A stretch of DNA of 64,000 nucleotides from NCBI GenBank assembly GCA_036768485.1, contig JAVLUZ010000204.1:311001-375000 (forward strand), read 5' to 3'. The position numbers and the translations under genes are program-made. The stretch's first letter is position 1. Every line of letters starts with the position of its first letter. This document shows positions 1-12,967 of this stretch, piece by piece. Source of the stretch: Mermis nigrescens. Lineage: Eukaryota > Nematoda > Enoplea > Mermithida > Mermithidae. A model generated the notes under the pieces. It was not told the DNA's origin. It ran no database searches and saw only the letters and a program-made list of their open reading frames with translations.

Positions 1-186
1 AATATAGTTGCGAGAGTTTTTCTATCTAACATCTTTTAGCCTCACTGCCCAGTCTCTTTATCGATCTTGCAGTACAAACACCATATGAAGAATCCACATG
101 TGCGTCATATTATTAATGTAGATTTCCTTTAATTAATTTTTTAATTCAGGTAGCATATTACATAAGCACGGTTTTTATCATTTCAG

Positions 187-359
187 GGAGATTCCGGCGG
201 TGCAGCAGTTTGTCGCCTGAAAATGGGCGAAAGTACATTTTAACAGGCGTCGTTTCGCGCCGCTTCAAAACTTGTAATCAAAAAGTAGCAATGTATGCTC
301 ATGTTCCCAAGCATATTTCATGGATAAGAGCTGAAATTAATGTGCCTTTGAATCAATAA
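187..359 (+). pseudogene. Copy A: last exon of PAN-trypsin protease, frameshifted
   Basis: This is the terminal exon of an S1A serine protease. It follows an acceptor (TTTCAG) and opens with GDSGGAAVCRLK, which contains the catalytic Ser of the GDSGG box. After about 17 codons the frame runs into TAA near position 241. One missing base there restores homology to the other copies (GVVS, then TCNQKVAMYAHVPKHISWIR, ending at TAA 357-359). The family's C-terminal helix motif ISWIR is intact. The earlier exons lie left of the window. The tail is shorter than in copies C and D, which end in an extra Cys-containing stretch. A single-base assembly error would look the same, so pseudogene status is inferred. 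Confidence 0.8.
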
Positions 360-1865
360 TTCGTCTACAGGAATATTATACTGACGTAAATACAAACAGG
401 GTTGGCCACCAAACTATCCGCAATATTTTTAAATCATAGTCTCAGCTTATTTTTATGAAATTTGTCTACAGATAGACTTTCGAACAGCAAAAACAAGTTT
501 TAGATGTTTTTTGGAAACAAGCAAGTTGATCAGCACACCTTACTTTTTCTGCGGATCACTTTCTATCCAACTCAAGCAAAAGTTGAAGTCTTATCTTATA
601 TTCAGCATTGTTTATATTCTCGTCTGGCAAATGACTCGAAGCGAAAATCAATCAAATACAGTTTAAAGTCAAAATGCTCAAAGTTTTCATGTACTTTGAA
701 CTTGAAAAGCCGCAAAGAAAAATTGATTAAAGTAAATCAAATAAACAATCACATGGAGCAAAATCAGACGAAACGTCGTTCATCTGATTTCTGATTTGAA
801 TGCGTGCGATTTTTGTAGTGATATGTGATACCTTAAATCTAAGCTGCACACTATATGCCCTGACAATATTTTTGACAGCATAATTGCACTTCACATATGA
901 AATTAGAACGAAAACAAAACTGCATAAGGAACGATTTAAGCTGTTGATTAACTTAACTAGTGGCCCCATAGCTTGTGTAGTGTTCGTTTAACTTGTATTT
1001 TACATAATATTTAGGAACTTACTTTGCTCGCTTGCCAAATTATATATGTTAGTTCCGAAAATTTCGGATATTTAGGTGGCCCACCCTGTAAATGAATAAC
1101 TCTTGATGTTAATCTACAAAGATTAGAATACAACACGGATACTATCTGCGCTCGTTGACGAATGTTTCGTAGATCAATCAGTTGTCAATATAATAAATAT
1201 AGTGTGATACCAGAGACTATAAGTATTTCTAGATTCTAATAAAACTGTATATTTTGTACATGGCTTTTTAGCAATGTTTTATCACTTTTTCAGCCCTAGG
1301 TATTATCGGTGCGAGCCGCCGTAAACATTTAAAAATTATCCTCATTGACAGCCAAAAATCAATGCAAATTACATATCTATCATTAACTCGCCAACTCTAT
1401 TGAGCCAATGGGGTAAGGCGACCGCCCCATCCACCCTTCCTTAAATTCACCAATCCCCACATCGGTTATGCTATGCATATGAGTTAGACCGAACGTGTCA
1501 AGTTCAAACCCTTGTGTGGTTAAACAACAATTTTATGTTCATTTTTGTCAGCAATCCATAAATTTGGTGTGCAGGCTATTTTGAAAAATAAAGCACATCC
1601 TAAGGGTCTTATGAGCGTGGGCTTTAACCAAGCTTCTTGCGCAGTATTAACTTGTTCTTGAAAGTGCACAGTTCACATTTTGCACACGTTCTCCCCCTCT
1701 TTTTGTCTTCCAACTTCTCCTGTTATAAATCGGGGAGATGATATGAATCTAAAAAATGCTCTGTGTCTCAAGAGTCACACAAGCGCACAGTGCGTTTATT
1801 CAGACTTAAACTTGAGCAATTGCAAAAGGTGTAACGTTTAGACTAAAAATTAATTATTCTCACAG
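360..1865. other. Intergenic sequence downstream of copy A
   Basis: I see no supported gene here. Short open frames at 504-794 and 727-969 overlap on opposite strands, resemble nothing, and look like chance. Near 1,075-1,093 the sequence ends like a mariner terminus (CACCCTGTA). Around 1,455-1,520 there is a weak tRNA-like trace with a B-box-like stretch (AGTTCAAACCC). Confidence 0.5.
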
Positions 1866-2330
1866 AACGTTGCGAGCGCTGAATTCTTGTATTAAACGTT
1901 TTTTATAGCACCAGGATCACGAATTAAAATTTAAATCTTCTTTACCTCCAGTTGTTGTGTAAAATTTGTATTAAAATTTAACTTTAGATTAAGAGTTTTT
2001 CAGAAGCTTGATGCTCATTTGTTTTAAATGTTCTACACAACTTTATGATTACGAATTAGGCTTTAAATTTCGTTTGCACTCAATTGCTGTGCAAAGCTAG
2101 TATTATTGAAATTTAACTTAAAATTCTAGAGCATTGCAAAAGCTATTGTCTTTTTAAAAAAGTTCTCTATAATTTGAGGATTACGAATCTGATTATACAT
2201 TAAATTCAATCTCGGCGGTTGAGTAAATTTATTACTGGCAATTAATTTTGCTCCAAACTGATGCAACATTTTTTAAATAGTCTCCGTAATACCAAGATTA
2301 TGAATCTAACTGTCGGCAAAGCAATAAAAG
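1866..2330 (+). repeat. Tandem repeat, about 125-bp diverged units
   Basis: About four diverged units repeat with spacing near 119-132 bp. Each carries a core resembling GATTACGAATCTGATT (cores near 1,915, 2,045, 2,178 and 2,297), followed by an AT-rich stretch with TTAAATT. The same family occurs in the same orientation at about 55.98-56.70 kb. I found no open frame across units, so this is non-coding minisatellite-like DNA. Confidence 0.65.
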
Positions 2331-2613
2331 CTTCATTTGTTAGGTTGAAACAAACAAAGAAACACTTTCTACCTGCGGCTCATCCAACAAACACTGATGT
2401 CGAGTCAAGCAAGTAAGCTACTGCCTTCTTCCTTTGGTTATTCTGTGAAACTACAGATGCAAATTTAGCATTTTCTTTACAATTGGTTCTTTATGTTTCG
2501 GTATGCAGCGCTTGTTACCAATAGCTATATTCTGAGTGCACTGTACCTTTGAAATACACGCGCACTTACGTATGTACGTACAAATTATTTAAATATAAAA
2601 TGATTCTCCTTCT

Positions 2614-2879
2614 CACACCTGGGCAGGGGGGTTAGGGGTAAGCACCTCACATAAACCAAAAAGACCCCCCAGATACCAAAATTCCACACCCCATAATTCA
2701 ATTTTCAAAATTTGTTTTTGTTTTTTTCGAAATTTTTTGATGTCAATGGATAGTGCTCGATCAGAAACGTTGAAAAACGGTGTTTTCTCGCCAAGCCACC
2801 ATTTTTAAGGCCATTTTTTTGACCTTCGAAAAAATCTTGCACCCTCAACCCCAGAACTTTGGTGCCGCCCACCTATGAT
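2614..2879 (+). mobile_element. hAT-type MITE copy 1
   Basis: This copy starts CACACCTGGGC and ends GCCCACCTATG, the ends of a family found eleven times in the window. The inside has the family's run of C/G blocks, a T-rich stretch, the motif TGTCAATGGATAGTGCTCGAT and the palindrome-like AAACGTTGAAAAACGGTGTTTT. I could not match flanking target duplications here, so this copy is probably old. Confidence 0.75.
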
Positions 2880-4580
2880 AATACTCTGTCTTTACAAGAA
2901 CGACCCCAATATATTCCCATGTTTAAGAACATGCACATTTCGATCTTCCTATTTATCAATGCACGCAATTAACGCGTATTCTTGCATTGTTTGCATTCGT
3001 TAGCTCGTCAGCTGGATTGCTGCTAAAATTTTGTAATAATAAAAACTTCTTTTGCAAAAATGCATGAAAATAAATAGAAAATGAGAAAAGGGCGAATCGT
3101 TCATTTGTGCCAGTTTTTGATGTAATTTTGACTCAAAAAATCTCACCGAGTGGAACCTCTCCTGACCGGCTGATCCGTAAAAGGGTAATTCTACGCATTT
3201 ATGCTGGTGACAATATAAAGAAAGCGACCTGCAAAAAACAATCAATTTAGCATCTAGTTGTTGTTTAGCAGGTAATAAACGGATAAGGGAACTCGTGTAG
3301 ATATTCTGCATAGAAATTGAACAGCGATTTCCTCATGTATGATCGGATAAATAAAGCCCGTATTGTTTTATTCAAATGCAAATTATCAATAAAGGCTCCC
3401 TAAGGAGATCAATAGTTGGCGTTTATTTATCGTAATTGAGTGGTTTAAGTGCATAGGAACTTAGACAGCATTTTGTATAGTTCGCTGATTTTTGCCGCCT
3501 TTAGCTTAAAAATTCGCTTGCAAGGAACGTGGGTTATCAAACATGTTCTGTATTTTTTATAGGAACAACTAAGCTCTATTCCACCTTGAAAAAAATTTTG
3601 CTTTGTCTTATCAGTGATATATCCACAATTTTCGTAAGCACACAGCTTTTCCTGGAACAGTCAAAAATAGCTTGATCGATTATTGCGCAACTCACATGCC
3701 TAGATTAAATTTTTTTCCAACGTTTTTCAGTGCCTAGTAATTTTCAAGCATTCAAAGAAGAATCGTGCTGATATTATCCCAATTTCATTATTTTGAAAGC
3801 GCATAAACCTTTTTTTCAAATTTTTATAAATAAGGATGGATGCCTGGAGGTGATCAAAACGATCCTTTATTTCCTTGTCAAGCACATGGAAATAGTGCCA
3901 ATATACACAAGTGCTGGATAAATGCGCTTATATTACTGCGTTTTGGATCCACAAATATTTACAAAACGTATGATGACATCTACGAGAATATTTCTGACGC
4001 AGAAATATGATTCTTGGGCCACCAGAAGATAATCTATAAATACAAACGTTTCATTAGAATTAGTGTGAATAAATTTGGAAAATCAGGAAATATACATATA
4101 CATTTAGACGGTGAAAAATCCTCCTCAAATCTTTCATATTTTTATTGACTATTTTGTGCATGTTTTGCATATAAGTTTGCTTTTGCCATTTTTAAAGTTT
4201 TTGGCACATACAGATAAATTGTAGCATTCGGTCAATGAATTTTTGAAAAGGTCGTATAGAATAAGACATGCATTTTATATCAACAAACAAAACGTAGAAT
4301 CAGGCAAAAATCTTAATTCTGACGGATTGAAGCCGTGGGATGGGAGGATAAAACGACATCTCGGACTACAATGCAATATTATCTTCTCTTGCACATAGGC
4401 ACAAAAACATCAAAGTTAAGAGAATGATAATTGACTTGAGAAAAATATGTTAAAATAAACAGATTTTTTTAAACTTCCTAAATCGATTTCGATGCACTGA
4501 AGTACCTTAGGGCTCATTTTGCGGTTTTAATCTTATTGTTTCGATTGTCATTTAAACGAAACGATTGATTCAAGAAAAAA
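2880..4580. other. Copy B upstream region
   Basis: There is no gene here. The stretch 3,080-3,480 aligns with 12,290-12,560 (same orientation) and 63,960-63,620 (inverted), which marks it as the 5' flank of the protease duplication unit. About 3,720-4,240 differs from copies C and D, which carry the tRNA-like module segment at this place. Homology resumes near 4,330. Confidence 0.6.
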
Positions 4581-4670
4581 GTTAAACGACCGGATTTACG
4601 TCCATATACTAAATTAGTGAACATGATAGTCAAGATTATGTTGATATAAGAGGTCATAAGCGTGCAAGAG
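4581..4670 (+). pseudogene. Copy B: broken signal-peptide exon
   Basis: This 90-nt block aligns base for base with the signal-peptide exons of copies C (13,783-13,872) and D (62,445-62,356) and ends at the same GTGACT donor. The ATG of the other copies reads GTT here, and an in-frame TAA sits after the KIMLI core. The exon therefore has neither a start nor an open frame. It shows that unit B once held a full gene start. The opposite-strand frame covering it (4,514-4,741) is a shadow. Confidence 0.75.
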
Positions 4671-5499
4671 GTGACTGACAAACCTTCTGATTTTTGTGCA
4701 TGTAATTCGATATTAGCTAACTTGTGATCTGCGGACCTCACAATGTGTCAGAAAAACTCCGCAGAAAGTTACATGCATACATATCTCAATAATCAAGAAT
4801 GACAATATTAAAAATGCGAATGTTTTCAGTAAAGAATATACAATATTTGTTCCCATTTTCGATTTACTATCTAGTTAAATAAATGGCGTGAGAAAAATTG
4901 GCCAAAGTTTGTGAGGACGGTTTTCCCAGGGCTCTCGCTAAGTTCTTTATAGAGATTCGTTGGCTTCTGGAAATACGGCTTCCTAAACAATCAGTCATTA
5001 TTTTTGTAACACAATATCGGGAAAAAATGCAAACTAAATTCAACAGCAAAGATTGACTAAAGGATAATTGATGGGAAAGATAGATGTAGAAATGCTGATA
5101 GGATTTAAAAGGATGCAGAGCATGATTCAATTACTAGGATTCATGGATGGAGAAAGGTGAAGAATCCTTCTTATGCCGAAAAAAGGGCAAAAAACGTTAA
5201 CGGTAAGGCAAAAACACCACTTTTTGACAATTCTAGCCTTAGGAAACTGAAATTTCGAGCACAAAGGTAGATAAATTTTTAGATTGTTAATTTTTAGGGT
5301 CCCACAAATTATTTTTGAATCGATATTAAAACCTCCAAACCATTAACATAGGCAGCGACCGGATTCTAGACGGTCTGAATGGAGCAAAAGTATGAAAGAT
5401 TCCAAAACACAGGCCTAAAATTCAATTCTTGTGTTCATCGTCATCTGTGGAGGTATTTTAGATTCTCGGGGGTCGACGAGTCCCTACATTAACTCAAAT

Positions 5500-5885
5500 G
5501 TTTTTGAATTATCGTAAATTTGATGTGAGCGTTTATGCCAATTTTTGAGATCATTTTGGCTCAGAAAAGCTCTCACAGACACTTCCCAGACCGATTGACC
5601 CTCCGTGACCGGCTATGCCGTGCATCTATGGTCTAATCATTGACTCTCTTGAAAGTGGAAAAAGGATAAGGAAGAAAAGGAAATGAGTTTAATGAAATAA
5701 AAATCAGTGAAGTTTAGTAAAATTGCCTGAAATTGACCAAAACTGTAAATTGATATATTATTCACGCTATTTAAGCATTTATACTAGTTTTGGAGGCCAT
5801 TTCGTCTCAATAAACTCTTGTTAATCTCTCAGACCGTCTTACTTTTTTAAGACCGGCTATCCAGGCATGGACAGAGTTCCATCAG
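5500..5885 (+). repeat. Dispersed repeat R2, two units
   Basis: These are two diverged units of a ~250 bp repeat that recurs just upstream of each PAN exon (also 11,085-11,335, 15,150-15,660 and 60,860-61,440). Hallmarks are an AT-rich half with AAACTGT and TAGCATTTATG-like text, then GACCGGCTGACC, then a terminal TGTGCATCTATGGT. I see no open frame or terminal inverted repeats. The class (SINE or decayed MITE) is not settled. Confidence 0.55.
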
Positions 5886-5965
5886 AATATGTATGCCCCA
5901 GAGTCCCAGAATCAATATCCAGCCCGCGTATTCCATATTTCGTTTTCTTTAGCCTATTGTTATGA

Positions 5966-6130
5966 ATCGTCGGCTATCTTTGGTCACTCAATGGGTTATT
6001 TGACACGGCTAAGAATCTGACGTCGTATGACGCATGCTGCGTCAACAAAACAGCCGGTTTTTATGTGCTAGATACGGTAGCCCTTATCAAAAATGTTGCA
6101 AACACCGCGGATTGCGTTCTATTATGTTTG
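5966..6130 (+). pseudogene. Copy B: 5' part of PAN exon, interrupted
   Basis: The sequence reads as a PAN domain homologous to copies C and D (FYVLDTVALIKNVANTADC is intact) up to LLCL. It then hits a stop where a non-LTR retrotransposon begins. The acceptor that is TATAG in C and D has become TATGA here, so splicing would fail even without the insertion. The remainder of the exon resumes at 9,307 beyond the inserted element. An extra Cys (DACCVN) replaces the DACSVD of the other copies. Confidence 0.8.
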
Positions 6131-9100
6131 TAGAAGAAGAAAAAATTTTATTACTAATAAACCAAACTGATAAAATACAAAATGACAACGTACATACAAA
6201 TTAGTAACGGGACATGCGAGTCAATGGAATGACAAGTTTTACGCGCGCCTCACAAGATATCTAGATAAATCAAAGTTTGCCAATCTAGGTTTGAATATGT
6301 TCAGGTCAGGGGAAGAAACAATGAAGTCAGGAAGTTCGTTCCAAACCGCGATGTATTTGTAAAACAAATCATCCTTTTCTAAATTAGAATGTACAACAGG
6401 TATAACTAATTTTAATCTATTGATGCTGCGGCAGCTTCTAAACATGATTTATCACAAATAATTTGATAGAATTTGATACATCATACACAGACAAATCTGC
6501 AGGCGTCTTAATTCAAGTCTGCACAATTTAAGTTGTATCAAATGATCCTCGTAAGAATGAATAATATTATAACCAAAAATATATTCAGTGAATCTACGTT
6601 GAACAGCTTCCAGTCGATCTATATCACTTAGATAAGAGGGGTTCCATACACTGCAACAGTACTCTAATAAAGGTCTAACATAACAAATATAAGCTTTGAC
6701 AAGGTTACATTTATCACGCGAAAAAAATGATTTGCGTATTAAAATACATCTAGAGAAAGCTTTTTTTAATCAAAGAATTATATTGTTCCTTAAATTTTAA
6801 TTTTCAGGAAATCAAAACTCCTAAATCACGGACAAGTAGATTATCACTAGAAATAAATTCCCATTCAGTCTATAAATAAATTTTTGATTATTATTACCTA
6901 AATATAGAACTTGACTTTTGGTTTATGAAATAGGTAAATCCCATGTTATTGCCCATTCAAAAATCTTATCTAAATCAGACTGTAATAATCTATAGTTACG
7001 ACAAATATCGAAAATTTTGATATCGTCAGCAAACGTATTAACCGTACTCTAAATATTATCACATATATCATTTATAAAAATCGAAAAGAGCGTAGGTCCA
7101 GGGACACTTCCTTGGACGACACCGCTAGTAACAGGCACGTAATCTGAAAAAGACTGATTAATGCGAACACACTGAGTACAATTAAACAAAAAGGCCTTTA
7201 ACCATGTAAACAAATTACCCTTTATTCCGTATCCGTTTAACTTAATAAGAAGTTTATCACTATTTACTTTATCAAATGCTTTCGAAAAATCTAAGTATAT
7301 TATATCAACAGTTTCTTTTTCAGTTAACGACTAAATCAATGAAAACTTACATTTGAACAACTGTTTCACAAAATTTATTCTGTTGGAAACCTAATTGAAA
7401 AGGAGATATTAGTTTATTAACCTTAAGAAAGTTTAACAGGCAATAAAACAACAAAGAGAAACGGGCCTGTAATTTTCGACTAATGCTGGATCCCGCTTTT
7501 CGAAATAGGAATAACATGTGCCATGCTCCAAAGCTCGGGAATATTTCCAGACAGAAAAGATACAGTAAAAATACTAACTAACGGCTTTACCATTTGAAAT
7601 AATAATTTTTAATAAAAAATTGCAATGGCCGTCCGGGTCAACTGCAGTTGAATTATTCAGATGGTCAATGGCTTCCAATACTCAATTTTCACTAAAAATG
7701 ACGTTAGAAAGCAAAAAATCACAGTCATCCTGAAAAACTAAATTCGCATTGGTAATGTCGCTAGAAAACGCAGAAGCGAAATAATCATTAAAAATATTAG
7801 CCTTGCGTATTGAATCGGTTATAACATTATTATCAGAATATGTTAGGGGAGGAATTTTATTCCGACTTTTTAACCTATTATTTACAAAAGTATAGAAAGC
7901 TTTAGGAATATTATTTTTAAGCAATTCGTTTTCTTGAGATGAGAAATAACTATGAATAGTTCTATGCAAAGCTTTACAATGATTTCGATATTTGCTTTAG
8001 TTTTATCCCGTAGAGAACGTTTTTTAAGAAATAATTTATGTAAGCTTTTTGGGTATTTGTATTTTGATTTAGTTCTAAAAGTAGGAACAAATCTAAAAAT
8101 AAGAGGATTCAATATACTTAAAAAAACATTATATATGTCATTAATTGTTGAGCATGTAGAAAAAATGTCAGGCCAAGAAACAGAGGATGAAAAAGTGCAG
8201 TACTGTCATAGTCCGCTTTATTGAAATATAAGCAAGGTTTATCTCCATCATGAATGGTTCTAGTTAAAATTTCAAAAGAACTCGAATTATGGTCGCTTGT
8301 TGAAAAAGGAGGAAGAACCTAGACATTAAAAACGTTATACGCAACAAATACTGCATCGATCAAAGTATTATCGTGGGTATTTTTTCTGACTTACTGTTGC
8401 AGACCACTAGCCGATGAATAATCAAAAAATAATTCGTTTAATGGATCAAATGTAAAAGTACCATGAAACCATCCAATTTTGAGCGAATTTATATCACCTA
8501 ATATAATATATCACCTAATATAACAGTATACATTCAATTAAATTACATATCCGAAGTGCAGTATCAAAATCATGCTGTGGAGGTCTATAAACTAACAAAC
8601 ATCTTATAACATCCCCACCTTTTAAAATGTGAACTACTAAAGTATCAGACACAAACAGAGAAGCAGGAACTTTACCGCATCGAGCATAAAGACAAGGTTT
8701 AGTAAAAATTAAAACTCCACCTCCCCGCTTATTCTTACGATCTGATGGGAGAATAAGATACTTTCTTAACGCACATAATAGACTGTCGGAAGTAGATTCA
8801 TTCAGCCAGGTTTCATAAAAAAATAATATATCGAGTTTTGCAGTATTTAAGAGAAAATGAAGTTAGCCTAACTTATTAACAATAAATACTACGAGAATTA
8901 CATAGCAAACATTTGATATTAACGAAATAACTGGGCGAGTTTACCTAAATATTAGACGCGCGTTGACCATGTCGAGCCCGAAATGGGGGATTGGATGGTT
9001 TAGGGGACGTAGAACGAGGATCATAGACTCGTATTGTTTTCTTTTTCACACAGTCATCCCTAAAGTCGATGTATACTAGATTAGTCTCGCCCGCGTCCAG

Positions 9101-9300
9101 TCAATGGTGCATGCAACTCGTCATTAAGTTCACGCTGACGTTTTCGCTGAAGAAACGACAGGTCGGGTCGCGCACGTAATTTCGAGAGGGCCTTTGTTGG
9201 ATTTGAAGGGCGGACAACTTTGTTAACAGGGCCAATAAAACGACGCTGAGCACGTTAAGAAGACTGACAAACTTTCAGAAAGTGAGGTTCGTCGGAATAT
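6131..9300 (-). mobile_element. CR1/Jockey-type non-LTR retrotransposon, 5'-truncated and decayed
   Basis: Read on the minus strand, the order is the C-terminal end of an ORF1 (near 9,050-8,950, ending ASNI then stop), an endonuclease (TWLNESTSDSLL near 8,800; LVYRPPQHDFD near 8,580), an inter-domain region (7,969-7,682), a reverse transcriptase with a palm-type box (VVQGSVPGPTLFSIFINDI near 7,110; FADDIKIF near 7,030 in place of YADD) and the typical RT tail (WNELPDFIVSSPDLNIFK, 6,445-6,239). Many stops and frameshifts interrupt it. The 3' end at about 6,131-6,145 carries TTC repeats, not a long poly-A. It splits the PAN exon of copy B, which therefore died at or before insertion. Confidence 0.85.
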
Positions 9301-9306
9301 TTGGGA

Positions 9307-9389
9307 TTCATTGCCATTCAGGCAATTTTGTCGTAAAGCTCCTGAAAAAACTCATTTATCGACCTATTTTGACTTTTGATGCGACCGCA
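9307..9389 (+). pseudogene. Copy B: 3' remnant of PAN exon
   Basis: Homology to the PAN exon of copy C resumes right after the retrotransposon (CATTGCCATTCAGGCAATTT). It skips about 80 bases relative to copy C and ends with the conserved GACCGCA just before the donor (GTATAT here, GTAAAT in C and D). No protease exons follow in unit B. Confidence 0.75.
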
Positions 9390-10811
9390 GTATATAATTG
9401 ATTACAAAATTAAAAATATTAATAAACAATTTAAAATTTAAGGTGATTCGGAAACAAAAATATCTTTATTTGCTGAACGTATAGATGGTAGGATAGTTTC
9501 AGACGAATGCCGCGGAAAAAACGAAAAATTTAAACTTGGAATTATCATATTTTGCTTACAACGAAGAAAAAATATTCTAAAAAATGGGAACTATGCTCGT
9601 TTTTGTATGTTATAGCGATTGTTTCTAACCTAGGCAACCTGGGAACAATGGAGACTCAAGGCCATGTTCCAACCAACTTTGACCTTCAAATCCTACGGCC
9701 TCAATCTCCTCGGTCCAAAATCATTGACCGATTCTGCTCGGAGAATCTCGGCAGCTACGTCCTAGAAACCTAACGCTTAGTTACTAACGTAACGCCGGAT
9801 ATTGCACGCAAGGATTATTGACCTTCTCCCAAAACCCCAGAAATTCTCAAGTTGATAAATTAGTTTATTTTCTGGGTTAAGCTTATGACCGGAAATGTTT
9901 TGGTTCCTAACAGCACTCTTGAACAACCCTCAACAACAGCGAGCTCTATGCTGGAAAGTCATCTTACATAAAAATAAATTAATAATTTTTATGATTTAAG
10001 GTATGAAAATGGGTAAATGAATTTTGATGAAAGAGAATACGAGAAAGATTCACCTTTAGTTTTTGACATTCAATCTGAGTTGTCACTCCTTGGAGTTGAG
10101 CTATTCGCGGTATTTTTTCCCTGAATTACTTTTTAGAATTTATTAAACAAATAAAAGGAAATAAAAGCTCTAGCGCGAGCAAAATCCAATGCTCAAAATA
10201 CGGCGCGAGCAAGAAAATGACTCTTAACGAAAAAACGAAGAACGAGCTAAAGGCGTCAAAGAGTAACTTAAGTAAACACAACAAGAGTATATAACGAGAT
10301 TATAGATACAAAAAAAACGATTAACCAATAAGATAACGAGAAGAAGGAGCCACTGCGGGCTGCTCTAGCCCCGCACATCGATTTTCTGATCTCAATGCAT
10401 TCTTGACAAATCACCGCTCGAAAACTCTTATGTTTTCAATGTGAAAGTGTAGGGGAGTATAGGATGATAAATCTGCAGGCATAGCCCATGCTAGCGCATC
10501 TCCTGGATGCGAGCGTGATTGGCTATGAGGTCACATGATGGCAAAGGGGCGGATCGCATATCTTTATGACAATATCGAATCGAGAAACCTTCCATTTCGG
10601 AGATGAATGTTCGGAAGTTTTCGAATACTGTACCGATTTCGATGCGGTAAAAAGCAGTTGATTCGTAAATGTTCGTAGCGTTTAGCGATCTTTGCTACAT
10701 TTTTAAATTTATTTTATGGAGATATCAAAAACATGGAAAATGAATAAAAGCAGACGTCTTTCTTATTATGCTCTTTTAAAAAGGGGTCTCCCGAATCCTA
10801 GGGGTCCAGAG
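9390..10811. other. Gene-free stretch with LTR-like repeat fragment
   Basis: There is no supported gene. The part 9,683-9,966 (minus orientation) is a diverged copy of the LTR-like repeat seen complete at 30,188-30,580 (shared blocks near CTCAAGTTGATAA and CAACAACAGCGAGCTC). The 9,552-9,773 open frame lies in this repeat and is chance. Confidence 0.6.
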
Positions 10812-11062
10812 CCCATGTGGACGTGGGGTCGTGGTGTTTGGGGGTATGCAACCCCAGTACTTTGAACCCCCTCCCTAGAAACCAAAACACCTTTCCAGAA
10901 TTAAATTATGAAAATTTTTTGTTTTTTTCGCGATTTTTTTATGCCAATGGATAGTGCTCAATGAGAAACGTTGATAAATGGTGTTTTTAGGCATACCAAC
11001 GTTTTAAGACTTTTTTACCTTTGAAAAACCTTGCAACCCCCAGAATTTCAGTGCTGCCCACC
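10812..11062 (+). mobile_element. hAT-type MITE copy 2
   Basis: The inside matches the family (GCCAATGGATAGTGCTCAAT, AAACGTTGATAAATGGTGTT, GTGCTGCCCACC). The left end is degraded and the terminal TATG is missing, so no target duplication can be read. Confidence 0.65.
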
Positions 11063-11084
11063 AGAGCAGAACATGCAAGAGTGG

Positions 11085-11335
11085 AAAGAATTCCGGGGCC
11101 CTAGACCTTCAGAATGGAAAAAGTGAAAATTTTCTGAGGAAACTGAGGGAAAACTATAGTTCTCTTCAACAGTGCTTGATATTGACCAGAAACTGTAGAA
11201 TAAGCACTTTTAATGCTGTTTTAGCATTTATGACCGTTTTGAGATAATTTTGACCCAAGAAAGCTTGATTTTTGACTCCCCAGACCGCCTGACCAGTACA
11301 GAACGGCCATGCTGTGCATCTATAGTAGAGACCTC
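11085..11335 (+). repeat. Dispersed repeat R2, single unit
   Basis: The unit begins near CTAGACCTTCAGAATGG, holds AACTGTAGAATAA and TTTTAGCATTTATGACC, and closes with CAGACCGCCTGACC and GCTGTGCATCTATAG. It is directly comparable to the units before the PAN exons of copies C and D. The opposite-strand open frame 11,166-11,360 is a shadow. Confidence 0.55.
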
Positions 11336-11548
11336 CGAAGCCCGCAGGTCCTCGTGTCATCCAGGCCCGTTAAGGCTGGGAATTCCGTAAGGCCGGCCTT
11401 GAAAAAACATTTTGTACAGTAGTTTTTGAGCCTCAAAAAGGATTGATCATTTTTGTCATAATTTATCTAAATTAGGTTTATAAATATTCATATAAAATTT
11501 TTAGAATTTATCCGATTTTTAATTTAAATTTATTTACTATTTAGGTAT

Positions 11549-12226
<678 letters not shown>

Positions 12227-12901
12227 TGAAAGTTAAAAATGGATAAATTTCTAAAATTTTCTGTAAAATTGAGTTAAAATAACCAAAACCTGTGAATAAA
12301 TATTATTTAATGCTTTTTTATGCCAGTTTTTCAAGTCAGTCCGACTCCAAGAATTGTCTGACAGTGACTGACTCATCAGCCCCGCATCGAGATCGGTCAT
12401 GCTGGGCATTTATATTTATGTTCAAGACAATATGAAGAAAGCGACGACTAACTGTAAAAAATATTTATCCTTATTTTAGCTGTTGTTGAAAACCAGATTA
12501 GAGTAAAAAGCTAAGGCAGTCAGTCATACTATGTAGAGAATGAATAGTAATATCCGCATGCACCATCGGATTAATCAAAAACATATTGTTTTATGTAAAT
12601 ACGCATTATCATTGAAGGCTCCTCTTGTCAGCCTTATGCAGTCATGGGTTTTTAGCTTAAAAATTTGCCCGCAAAAAACAGGTTATTTTACTATTTATGT
12701 AGATATTTTCTTATGAACTAAACTACTAAGCTCTATTCTCGATCTCGTTTTCTACTTTTCTTATCTGTGGCGTATCCAGAATTTTTACAAGTGGGCGTTG
12801 CACAATTGTTTCAATAATCGCTATTCACAGATTATATAACATTCAGATTTTGAGCATTTCCTCCTTGAATATCGCACTTTTTGCGTAAATTTTCTCCCGA
12901 G

Positions 12902-12967
12902 CTACTGGGAGATTTGAACCAACGACCATCTGATTGGTAGTCAGACTATCTAACCACTGAGTTATCC
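12902..12967 (-). repeat. tRNA-Gly-like module (left of a divergent pair)
   Basis: Read on the minus strand there is an A-box-like AACTCAGTGGTTAGA, a perfect 5-bp anticodon stem TCTGA/TCAGA around loop CTACCAA, and a B-box-like GGTTCAAATCTC. It looks derived from a tRNA, perhaps Gly, but the acceptor stem is not complete. The homologue at 63,251-63,311 in the right arm keeps the same parts. Confidence 0.6.

Noticed and set aside
4514..4741. Minus-strand frame with a hydrophobic segment, open in copies B, C and D
   Set aside because: The sense strand gives a signal-peptide exon with ATG in C and D, a shared donor and matching phase to the PAN exon. The antisense frame has no consistent start. 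This is a judgement, not proof.
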